A DNA stretch of 64,000 nt, from assembly GCA_030068145.1 (NCBI GenBank), contig JAPJBO010000244.1, positions 186,001-250,000 on the forward strand. The letters are read 5' to 3'. Below, one piece after another: positions 10,363 to 20,300 of this stretch. Within the stretch, counting starts at the first letter, position 1, and every line of letters starts with the position of its first letter. Below the pieces are notes generated by a model. That model saw only the letters and a list, made by a program, of their open reading frames with translations. It did not search any database and was not told where the DNA came from. The position numbers and the translations under genes are program-made. Source of the DNA: Diplonema papillatum. Its lineage: Eukaryota > Euglenozoa > Diplonemea > Diplonemida > Diplonemidae.

Positions 10363-10680
10363 GCGACCTCCTTGCTATGCAACCACCGCAGCACTCCAGC
10401 TCGTAGGAATGCCATACGAGGTGCCGTGAAGGCAGGCAAGGCGCATGTTCTCGGGCGAGTGTTTCCTTCAGGACATCATCCGCCGGAGGAGGCACAGGCG
10501 GCTTGGAAGCGGTGGTCAGCCCGGCCGTCTCCACTCGCCTTTGCGGTGCGGATTTCTTCCGGCGTCCGCGCTTTTCTTACCTGTCGTGGATGCTGGCTTC
10601 GGGACTCCTGCTGGTGCATGCTCTTTGAGCTCGCCGGCTGGCGTGCGAGGAAGGGTTGCTTGTATGGGGATGGTGTTCCC
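10363..10680. repeat. ~310-bp repeat, unit 1 (partner 11130-11430)
   Basis: Starts GGGCGACCTCCTTG and includes ATGCCATACGAGGTGCCGTG, GTCAGCCCGGCCGTCTCC and GATGCTGGCTTCGGG. The second unit at 11130-11430 keeps the same blocks with small indels, and the two units flank an inverted 18S fragment. Both begin exactly where an 18S fragment ends. The minus-strand frames share a Pro-rich segment (SKPPVPP..ADD), but indels break any long ORF. Confidence 0.7.
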
Positions 10681-10789
10681 CGTTTGCAAATCCGTATGCA
10701 TGAGTTCAGTACAGTCTCAACGTAGCCAAAATGGCTCGTCTTCTTTTAAGGTGCGGCGGGTCTTTCGGTTTACGGTGGCATGGTGGATC

Positions 10790-11118
10790 CGTGAATAACC
10801 GTAGGTGGTTTGGGGCAGCACAGACAGCCACGGTAGTCCACTACACTACCGTCAAAAGCTGATAGGGCAGAAGCTCTTGCGGGCTTGCACCGACTTGAAG
10901 TCGTGTGCTATCACGATTGACCTGTTTCATCCACACACCGCTGCTATTGCTAGCGTTGGTTCTTATCTCGGTCAATTGTATCCACCTCGACCCCGCGGTT
11001 TTTAAGGCCACGGGGTTGAATCGAGTTGGATTCTTCGGACATGTATTAGCAATGGAGTTACCATTGCTATCCAACTGGGCCCAAAAGGCACCTTCCCCGC
11101 GTAGATTGCCACCGTTCT
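10790..11118 (-). rRNA. 18S rRNA fragment (5' domain), inverted
   Basis: On the minus strand reads TGGATAGCAATGGTAACTCC, GCTAATACATG and later CCCTATCAGCTTTTGACGGT followed by TAGTGGACTACCGTGGCTGT. These match helices 5-13 of 18S rRNA. It lies in opposite orientation to the 3'-domain fragment 430 bp away, so the rRNA pieces are rearranged and presumably non-functional. Confidence 0.8.
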
Positions 11119-11129
11119 AATGAGCCGTC

Positions 11130-11430
11130 TGCAGGGCGACCTCCTTGTCTGCTGTGCAACCACCACTTCGTGGGAATGCCATACGAGGTGCCGTGAAGGC
11201 AGGCAAGCGCATGTTCCCGGGCGAGCGTTTCCTTGATTATCATCCGCCGGAGGCACAGGCGGCTTGGAAGTGGAGGTCAGCCCGGCCGTCTCCGCTCGCC
11301 TTTGCGGTGCGGATTCTTTCTCCCGGCGTCCGCGCTTTTTTACCTGTCGGGGATGCTGGCTTCGGGTCTCCTGCAGGTGCATGCTCTTTGAGCTCGCCTG
11401 CTGGCGTGCGAGGGAGCGTTGGTTGAGTCT
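11130..11430. repeat. ~310-bp repeat, unit 2
   Basis: Second unit of the pair described at 10363-10680, about 770 bp away. It differs by small insertions and deletions. Confidence 0.7.
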
Positions 11431-11495
11431 GTGTTTGTTAGCCGCGGTCGTTGCATTCGTCCCAGCAACCCCCAAGGCTGCGGACGGGACTTCCG

Positions 11496-11538
11496 GATCT
11501 TGCCATCCAGACGGCCGGGCCGTCTGGATGGCAAGATC
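11496..11538. repeat. Perfect 21-bp-arm palindrome
   Basis: GATCTTGCCATCCAGACGG-CC (11496-11516), a single G, then the exact reverse complement (11518-11538). Such a cruciform-prone sequence is often a recombination breakpoint, and it lies next to a head-to-head array. Confidence 0.9.
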
Positions 11539-11597
11539 TAGTCCAGTCGGTTCCGAGGTGGCTTCGAAAAGCCCGCCGTACAGCTCGGCGCAGCAGT

Positions 11598-11935
11598 GTA
11601 GGAACCGAGGTAAAAATCAAGGTGACCTTGGTTCCTACAAACACTCGGGAATTGTGCTTGCCCAAGGCCACCTTGATTTTTACCTCGGTTCCTACAAACA
11701 CTCGGGATTTGTGGTTGCCCAAGGCCACCTTGATTTTTACCGCAACCACAAATCCCGAGTGTTTGCAGGAACCGAGGTAAAATCAAGGTGGCCTTGGGCA
11801 ACCACAAATCCCGGGTGTTTGTAGGAACCGAGGAAAAATCAAGGTGGCCTCGGGCAACCACAAATCCCGGGTGTTTGTAGGAACCGAGGAAAAATCAAGG
11901 TGGCCTTGGGCAACCACAAATCCCGGAACACCATA
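11598..11935. repeat. Head-to-head array of ~60-bp units
   Basis: Units built from AACCGAGGTAAAAATCAAGG, TGGCCTTGGGCAACCACAAA and TCCCGAGTGTTTG. About two and a half units read on the minus strand up to 11745, and three to four read on the plus strand from 11746. The array is thus one large imperfect palindrome centred at about 11745. Confidence 0.85.
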
Positions 11936-12382
11936 TCATCTCGTGCCCTCCGCAGGTATTACGGCACGGGCGGTGCCGGAGGCCAAGCGTGTCCACACGC
12001 GAAAAGGTGAAGGACGGCGGTGGCGAGAAGTCCTTTCTGTATTCACAACGTGTGCTTCTTCTCTTAAAGACAGAGACATAAAGACGTCTTACTTGGAAAA
12101 AATTGTTGGCGGAAAGGAACGACTCTTTGAAGGTCTATTGGCAATTAGAGTTGGGTGTGCAATCCGTATTTTTCGACTGGTTTGCGGGAAAATGTCCGCG
12201 TCTCATTCTTGACGGAGATGCCATGACGAGCCTGGCACGACTTTCGGAAGATCTTTTTTTACACAACCCGCTTCGCCCACTTTCTCGCTTTTCATTTCAC
12301 CAACCCTGTGAATTATCATCTTCACCGTGTCTGCCGACGCGACCTTTTCCGCGAGAAAAGGGGGGCTTCGTGTCGGGGATTG
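11936..12382. other. No gene seen
   Basis: Mixed-composition spacer. ORFs of about 100 residues on both strands lack motifs. Confidence 0.4.
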
Positions 12383-12495
12383 TTGTTCAATGTTTAGGCA
12401 GAACCCTGCCTCTCGTGCATGGTTGATGCAAGGGGGTATGAGCCGTGAAAACGGTAGAGAGGCACAACTCTGCCGCTGCATGGTTGATGCTAGGG
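12383..12495. repeat. Three-hairpin element, copy C plus partial tandem copy
   Basis: TTCAATGTTTAGGCAG-aacc-CTGCCTCTCGTGC and GTTGATGCAAGGG. It is followed 65 bp later by a degenerate unit with CTGCATGGTTGATGCTAGGG. Both units end in AGTATGAGCCGTGAAA or a close variant. Confidence 0.55.
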
Positions 12496-12845
12496 AGTAT
12501 GAGCCGTGAAAGCGGTAAGAGGTGTCTTTCTCCTTGCGGTCTCCCACGGAGGGCCAAGCGCACACACAGAGAACAAGCTCCCGTTTAGCTGGCAACGTGC
12601 AAGCAAGCCACCCATAGTTGGCCGCGTGCCGGTATCGCAAAGCCAGGCGTGCGTAAGTGTGCGTGGACCACGCCGCGAAGTCGTTGGCGTATAGGTTCTG
12701 CCGTCCACTGCGTCCATTCGTCTATCTTCCCACCTATGGGACAGCTCCCCACGCGCACAGAGTTCCACGTTCCCACGTTGCTGCGACCTGTGTTGTGTGA
12801 AGTCAGCTTGAGACAAGAACAGATCGGTGGTAGTAGTGTCAGCTT
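12496..12845. other. No gene seen
   Basis: Spacer between two three-hairpin elements. Nothing recognisable on either strand. Confidence 0.4.
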
Positions 12846-12930
12846 GGGGGAAAATCTTAGTTAATGTTTAGGCAGAACACTGCCTCTCGTGCATGTTTGA
12901 CGCTAGCATCAAGTCTTCTTCGAAGAAAGT
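12846..12930. repeat. Three-hairpin element, copy D (best preserved)
   Basis: AAATCTTAGTTAATGTTT, then AGGCAG-aaca-CTGCCT, then TTTGACGCTAGCATCAAG, then TTCTTCGAAGAA. All three stems are present, the second with one mismatch. Confidence 0.65.
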
Positions 12931-13219
12931 GTAAAATAGAAAAGGGAAAAAGGAAAAGGGTAAAGGGGTCGCAGGGAGTGTAAGACTCCGCAGGTAGGGT
13001 ATGAAACCTTGAGGGACTAGTCCTCTTTATTATTTTTCACCGCGGTGGGGGAGAGAGGGACGAAGTATTTTCAACAGCAGGAACTGGCAGCGAGATTCTG
13101 GTCGTGCACACGTTGCCTACCAACATGTCGATAGGCGAACCAAGCGAGGAATGGGGCAAGGGAGGGTGGAAAAATTCGTGTATGAAGGCTAGATCCGGCT
13201 GGAAGGGGCAGGGGCTGGG

Positions 13220-13300
13220 GTGGTCAGTCTCAAGGCCTCGCCCCTGTATGTGTGCAGAGTCAACGCTCCGCGCTGACCTTTTCCGAGAGAGAAAGTTCGA
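13220..13300 (-). repeat. Degenerate copy of the CFAP46 3' end (most distant)
   Basis: Shares with 14305-14400 the ordered blocks CAGTCTCAAGGCCTC, CTGTATGTGT and CCGCGCTGACC-TTTTCCGAGAGAGA (joined by small indels). It is the most diverged of two downstream copies of the CFAP46 stop-codon region. Confidence 0.5.
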
Positions 13301-13529
13301 TAATACATCCTCCTCCTACTGCGTATACTGGCTCCGTCTGCTGCTTCGTCTTCACCGTCGCGGATGATGCATAAATCGAAAGTAGAAAGGTCAGGCAGTG
13401 ATTCGGTGTGTTTGTCACAATCGTCGTGACGCCTCAGGACACGGCTTCAGAAAAAAAAGGGGGCAAGGGTGGGTGGGCAAGCGAGGGGTGAAGGTACAAT
13501 GTTTTCGGGATAGCGACGGGGTTATTTAA

Positions 13530-13590
13530 CCTTGTAACGATTAGGTATTCGTTGGATACATTAGTAACGAGTAGGTATTCGTTGGATACA
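13530..13590. repeat. 31-bp tandem duplication
   Basis: GTAGGTATTCGTTGGATACA or a close variant occurs twice, 31 bp apart. No function is evident. Confidence 0.7.
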
Positions 13591-13779
13591 TTAATCTCTA
13601 AGATCTGCGATCTTATACGACTAAAACATTTCTGCTTGGTACCAGGAGATCATCGTTCTGTCGCGGGTCTGTCGACCATGGCTGACCCCAAATATCGCTT
13701 TCATTTCCGAGAGAAGACACAAAAACAATTCAACGCGTGCGGGCTCCACCGTCAGGCAGGCCAGATCTCCCTCGGAGGG

Positions 13780-13905
13780 ACGGGGACGAGGGTTGCCACG
13801 CCAGCAGTCCCGGGGCCTCTCCCCACCCACCTGGATGTGTTCTCGTGGTCATCACTACCGCGCTGACCTTTCCCAAGAGAGAGATCGAGGGGAGCGAGGT
13901 CGGAA
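13780..13905 (-). repeat. Degenerate copy of the CFAP46 3' end (nearer)
   Basis: Matches 14290-14405 over about 110 bp: CAGTCCCGGGGCCTCTCCCC, ACCTGGATGTGTTCTCGTGG, then ACCGCGCTGACCTTTCCC and AGAGAGAGA. In the gene this block holds the last sense codons and the TAG stop. Confidence 0.7.
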
Positions 13906-14289
13906 GCAAGGAAGAGGTGTGAAAACGGGGTTTTGCCCGGGGGGCTATTCGTGTTAATCTGCAGATGCTTTGAGATATCTTTGTGTCTCTGCTTTCAGTC
14001 GTCTTCGTAATCATGGTTAAGTGCGCAAATGGTGTCAGAGGGAGGAATTGCCTGTGTTATTTTTCGATTCCGAATCCTTAAGTTTCGGAGTCGTCCCCTT
14101 CCAACCTTTTGAAACAAGCGGACTTCAAACACTCAGGGCTTGCCGCCCAATACCTCTTGTCTCTCTTTAAGTCCTCACTCGGCCCCCCTAGACGCACACC
14201 GAAGGTGCTCAAACAAGTTTGCTAGAAAAGAGATGCGTAGGTTTGCTTTATTCTGATGAGAGAGAGAACGCATCAAAACAAGTCATCGG
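13906..14289. other. CFAP46 downstream region
   Basis: No gene seen. Presumably contains part of the CFAP46 3' UTR and polyadenylation site. Confidence 0.4.
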
Positions 14290-14360
14290 GTTTGGTTAGT
14301 CTCGCCGTTGCAGTCCCAGGGCCTCTCCCCACCCAATGTATGTGTTCTCGTGGCCATCGC

Positions 14361-17300
14361 CTACCGCGCTGACCGTTCCCGAGAGAGAGAGAGAGAGGGA
14401 AATAGACAGACCTCTGTAGCCGGTTCGGTTTCCGCCTTTCTGGCATCGTGCAGCAGTTCGGCAACTGAAGCGGACCTCTCGGTCGCGGAGAGGATCTGCT
14501 TGAGGATGCCGCTCGCGTAGGCAGGGGACGAGCTGAAGTGGCTTGCGACGAGCGCCGGGGCGCCCCGCGCGAGGAGCAGGAGGCAGACGCACGGCGCTGA
14601 CTCGAGGAACCGCAGCGCCGGCGCCTTCCGCGAGTCTTCGAAGCTCAGCCGCTGCGCCGCCGCCGCCGACACGACCTTGTCGCAGAGGACGAACAGCTTC
14701 GCCCGCGCCACCTCAAGCCCGGCCGCGTATTCGACGCTGAGGACAGACCCCAGCCGGCCCAACACAGCAGCCACAACGACGCCACCCGCACTCTGCAGCA
14801 CGGCCTGGATCTGCTCCGGCGGGCACGACAGCCCGCCCCTCGTCACCGACGGGCCGATGCCCTCAAACGCAGCGCCCGCCGCCGGCTTTCCCCCAGTCGC
14901 CGCCGCCGGCGCCGGCGCCAGCGCCGCGGGCAGGAGCCCGCCGGTCTCGTCGAACAGGTCGACGACGTATTTCACGGCAGCGTCCCCCTTCGCGCCGGCC
15001 TTCTCCCCCTTCGCGCCGCCGGCCGCGGGCCCGGGCCCACGATGCTCGGTGCGGGCGAGGTGGTGGTGGGTCGAGATGTCACGCGTGATAGACGCGGCGC
15101 CGCGGAACACGCCCAGCCACTCAAGCGGCAGCCCGTGCAGCTCCGGGGCGGCGCAGACAACCACCGCCGCGCCCGCGAACCGCGGCGCGTGGTACGCCGC
15201 CGGCGCGAAGACCCGCCGGAAGAACTCGTCCAAGCGCTCCTGCAGCAGCTGCCGCTGCCCGTCGAGCGCCGTCCCCGCCGGGGGGGGCGGCGTCCCGGCC
15301 GCGTCGGTCGGGGCGGCGCTGGGTCGCTTCGCGGCTTTGTCGGGGGGAGGCTGCTCGGGTGGTTTGGGTGCCTCGTCGAGGTCTGATGCGTCGTCGTCGG
15401 CGTCACCGGCGAGGGCGACGCGTGCGGCTTCTTCGAAGGCGGTGACTTCCGCGTGGAGTGCTGCGAGTCCTTCCGCATCAAACGGTACCCTCCCGACGAA
15501 GGGATCCACGCCCTTCTGCGCCACAGCCGCGTACAAGTGCCTGCGCGCGGCGGACAGGTGCAGCGTCACGAACACGCACGGGCTCTCGGATCCCACCCCG
15601 TCGGCGGGCGGTTCCCCGCCGCAGTCCCGCGGCCACACCCGTAGGTTCCGGTACAGTGGCGAGCTGCTGTGCGCCAGCCGCTGCAGCTCGACAAACCGGC
15701 GGGACACAGGCGCCCCAGGGGACAGCGCCCGGAGCGAGGCGAGGCGGCTGAGGACGATGCGTTCCCGGTTTTGAGGGTGCGCCGAAGCGCGGAAGACGGC
15801 CAACGCATGGGCCGCGCAGCGGAACCCCTGCGCGAGCGCCACAAAAAACGCCGCCGGCCCCACCCGCCCTTGGACCAGCGCGAACCTCGTCAGCCCGTGC
15901 GCGGCCGCGGCGGCCTCAGGCCACGCGTCGGTCGCCACGTGGAACGCGAGAGCCGCGCGCAGGCAGCCGACGCCGCGGCGCACCTGCGCCCGCACCATCC
16001 CCGCCGCCCGCTCCCCGAGTTTCGCGAGCACCTTCGGCGACAGCTCCGAGGGGTCCGCCGCGCCGCCGGCATGCGCCGGCGGCGCCGGAGGGTCCGGGTC
16101 TTTTCCCTTTGCCGGCGGCTTCGGCGGCTTCTGCCCCGGCTTCTTTCCCGCGGCAGCACCCCCCGGCGGCTCTGGAGACGGGGTTTCCTTCGCGGGCGGA
16201 ATTGCGGTGTTCGAAGGGTGCCAGAGGTCGTCGACGGCGGTCGAGTGAGGGTCGGTTTCCTTGGCTTTGCGGGCGAGGCGGCGGAGCTGGCCGGCGTTAG
16301 CTACGCCTTCGACGACTGCCAGCAAGCAGATTCCGGCGGTGTGCAGACCAGCGGTGTGGTCGGCCGTGTCGGGGGTCACCTGCGCGAGGGCCGTGTCGGC
16401 GAGCGAAAGTGCTTCTAATGGGCTCGCGTCGGCGTCTTCGGGGCAACCGGGGACTGCAACGACGGACCTCCACCGCCTTGCTTCGCCCGCGTCGTCGTCG
16501 TCACTCTCTCCGCTCGACGCGCAGCCTTCGGAGTCGGAGGACGGGTATTCGGCCCGGGCCTTCGCGTCCCACTCCAGCTCGGCGTCTTTAACGCCGGGGT
16601 CCCCGGTCGCGTCCGGCGGGGCAGCCGCGCGGGCCGACGACGTGCGCTTGCTGGGCTTCCGCGCCGCGGGGTCGACGGGAGCTTTGCTACCGCGCTTTCC
16701 GGGTGCAAGCTGCGCCGGCGGAGTGAGGGCGGGCGGTTCGTCGGGCGCCTGCTCGGCCGCGAGCCGCTGCGCGGCCGCGTGGGCGGCGCGGTGGCGGGCG
16801 GCGGCGTCGGCGCGGGCTTGCGTCCTGGCGCGGAGGCGTTCGCGGGTTGCGCGCTGCCGGCGGCTCATCGTCATGAACCGGACGCCGACGTCGGACCGGA
16901 GGAACGAGGCGACCGCTGGGTCCTGGTCCGAATCAGCCGCGGACGAGTGGTCACCGGCCGGGTCTACCAGGTGCAGGTAGCGCAGGGTCTCGTTGACGGC
17001 GGCCCGTTGGAGGGTGTTCCCGCTGAGCAGAAGCAGCAGCTGCACCCGGGCGCGCGCGGCGGGGCCGGCGAACACGACGCTGCTCGCGGTCCCGGGGTAG
17101 GGCTCGGTGAGCGACGCGAACGCAGAACACGCCAGCAGCCCGGCGCGGAGCACCTCACGCTGGTCGCACAGCAGCACCTTCGCGGCGCGCAGCGCCGCCG
17201 CCGCCGGCCGCGCCACGTCGCCCTCCAACGCGAGATTCTGCAGCCTCGCCATCAGCAGCCGCACCCGGACCCCCAGGAACCCGACCGCCGGTGCGCCTTC

Positions 17301-20300
17301 CTGTGCGGTTTGCAGGATCCCGGTCAAAAACTCGGTCGCCTCCCGCGCAAGCGGCGAGTACACAGGCTCCCTCGGGTAGTGGCACGGCCGGCACACCGCG
17401 GGATCCGAGAGGATCCGGTCCGCCAACTCCACGAGGAATGCCGCGTGTTCGAGCGTCGTCCGCTGCTCGTCGGCGGAGCGCGCGACGGCGGCCCTGAATC
17501 CGTCCGCGAGCGCCGCGAGCGCCTCCGCCGGGAACTCCGCCGCGGCGCCTGGCGCCTGCAGGACGAGGAGAGCGTGCGCGCCGAAAAAAAGCTGCGCGAA
17601 CTCGGCCGTGCATGACGGCAGGCCCCGCAGGATGTCCGCGGCGCCGGCCAGCGCGCGCGCGGCCTGGGGCTGGTTGCCCTCGCGGAGGGAGACGTCCGCG
17701 GAGAGCACGAGGCACCGCATGATTTCGGCAGGCCGCCGCCACGCCGTTGCGTGGGCGGTCGCTTCGCGGAGGAGCCCGACGGCGGCGGCGAGGTCTTCGT
17801 CGCGGAGGGCGGCTTCGGCCTCGCAGAGCCACACTCTGTACGCGTCAGGGGCACCCGCTTCCCTCACGGAGATGCACCCACTCACGGTCTCCGCGTCCCC
17901 CCCGTCGGCGCCGGCGCGCGGCTGCCGCGCGACCTCCCGCAGGCTTTCCAACCCTTCGCGTCGGGCGTCCTCCGCGATCGGCGGGCCGGAGAGGACCCCC
18001 CGCTCTTTCTCCGCCAGCCTCTCCAGGGCGAGGTCCGCCCACAGCCGGGCGCGCTCGCGCCGCAGGCGCCGCAGGTCGTGCGCCGCGGCCGCGGCGTGGA
18101 CGGGCAGGAACCACGAGACAACCCGCCGCAGCTCCAGCACCGGCAGCGCGTGCAGCGGGAGCACCGCGGCCCGCAGGTTGTCGAGGAGGCCGTCGAGCAC
18201 GCTGGCGAGGTGCACGGCGTCGTCGATGGATCCTGGGCAGATCAACCACGGAGATGGCTTCGCGTGCACGAGGTACGTGCACACGGATTCAGGTAGCTCC
18301 CAGCCGATGTACCCGATGAGCTCGGTCGGCACGTCGATGACGGGGACGAGGTCTGCTTGGTCTTGCGTGGCTTTGCGGCGGGACGCGGCGAGGGTCGCCT
18401 TCCGGCGGGCGAGCTCCTTCTGGCAGGTCGCGAGCATCTTCGCGCACTGCGCCGACGCGAGCTGCAGGGCGATGAGGCACTCGGGGCCGGGCCCGGCGAT
18501 CAGCGCGGCGGTGAGGTACACGCCGCACAGCGCCTCGAGCTGGGCCGCGGTGAAGTCGGCCCGCGCATGCGGGGGGTGAGCGGCGGCGGTTCCGGCTCGG
18601 CTCTGCGCGTTGCTCTGCCCGCATTGCGTCGCGGCGAATGATGCGGACATCACCGACTCGGTCGGGGATACATGCGAAGCCGCGGCGGACCGGCGGTCGG
18701 ACGCAACGGTGGACCGCTCTTCGTCCCCGAGGGATTCCGACTCCGCCGCGACGCTCTCTGTGATCACGTCGACTGCGTAATACAACACGTCCGTGCACAG
18801 CGCCGCGGGCCTCCCGCGGGAGAACATCCAGATCGCCCAGTTCACCAGCGCGCCCGCGTGCACGACGGCGTCCTCCTTCGACACCTCGACGGCGTGGGCG
18901 AGCGCGCGAGCCTGGTCGGCGTCCGAAGCGGCGCACTTGCTGAACATCAGCCACGCCTTCGCCTGTGTCGCGGTGTCGTATCCGGTCGCGCCCCTGAGGC
19001 GGTCGACGATGCGGTGGGCCGGCTGGCCCTTCTTGCACCGGAACAGCACGTCGGCGGCCCACAGCGGCTTGTGGCACGACCGCGGGAGCGTCGTGAACGC
19101 CTTGGTCATCACGGCGAGCCCGGCGTCGTAGTCCGACCGGTCGCGGGCGGCCTCGATGAGCGTGAGGTATAGGTTGAGTGCGGTGCGGAGCGACGCGTCG
19201 GAGAGGGAGAAGCCCGTGCACGCCGGCAATACCTTATCCGCGATGAGCGTCAGCGACGGGAGGATGATCCCGCGGGCGAGCCGAGAGTCGGTCAGGCTGC
19301 TCGCGATGGCGTCGTACTGCGTCAGGGTCGCAACCAGCGACGCTTCGACGACTTCTTTGCGCGCTTTCAGCGCGCAGACCCCCGCTTCTGCGACGCACTC
19401 GAGGGCGCGGCGCCGCAGGTCGGTCTGCGTCGAGCGTTCCTGGCTCGCCGGGTCGACCAGCATCACGAGGGCCTTCCCGAGGTTCAGCAGCACGTTGCAG
19501 TACCACGTGTAGTCCGCCTCGCCGGCGGGCGGCGGCGGCAACGCGTCGGCGAACGCATTGGCGCCGCCGCCGCCGGCGGTCGACTGCTTCTTCTGCGCGA
19601 CCGCCTTCGCGTCCTTCTTCCCGGCGGCCTTGCCACCGTCCGGCGCAGCGGCCGGGTCGGGCGCGTGCTTGGACAGCACCGCCGAGCGCACGCCGAGCCG
19701 CCCCGCGGCCACCACGTCGCGCGCGACCATCCCCGCCTGCACCGCCAGCTTCGGCAGGGCGGGGTCCCGCAGCGCGAGGCTTGCGAGGCGCGCGCAGAGC
19801 TCGGCGTTCGGGTCCCGCCGCAGGTCGGCGAGCGCGTCTCCCAGGATCTTCTCCTTGTCCCTCGCTTTTTCCGGGCCGGCGGCCGCCGCCGACAGCCCGG
19901 CCAGCACTTCAACCGCGGCCAGCACCTTCTCCTGCGGCGCAGACACCTCCGGGCGCAGTGGGATGCCGGGCGCCTTCGGCGCCGGGCCGGAGGCGAGCCG
20001 CTTGGCGGCGGCGAGTGCGAAGATGAGTGGCTTCGCGTCCATTGCCGTCGGCAGCGCTGCGATGGTGCGCGCGCAGAGCTCGTCGACTTCTTTCAAGACC
20101 GGCGACGCCGGGTCGCCGGTCGGGAAGGTGGACACACACGTGGCGGCAAGGGTTGATTCGGCGGCGTCGGGCGGCGAGTGGGACGCGACGTACTGCGCGA
20201 GCAGCGAGCGCGCGTGGTTTCCCGCGGCGGTCGCGAGGAGCGGGGCTTGGTACGCGGAGCACCTCGGGTACAGCCCGCACTCCGGCTTCGAGAGCAGCGC

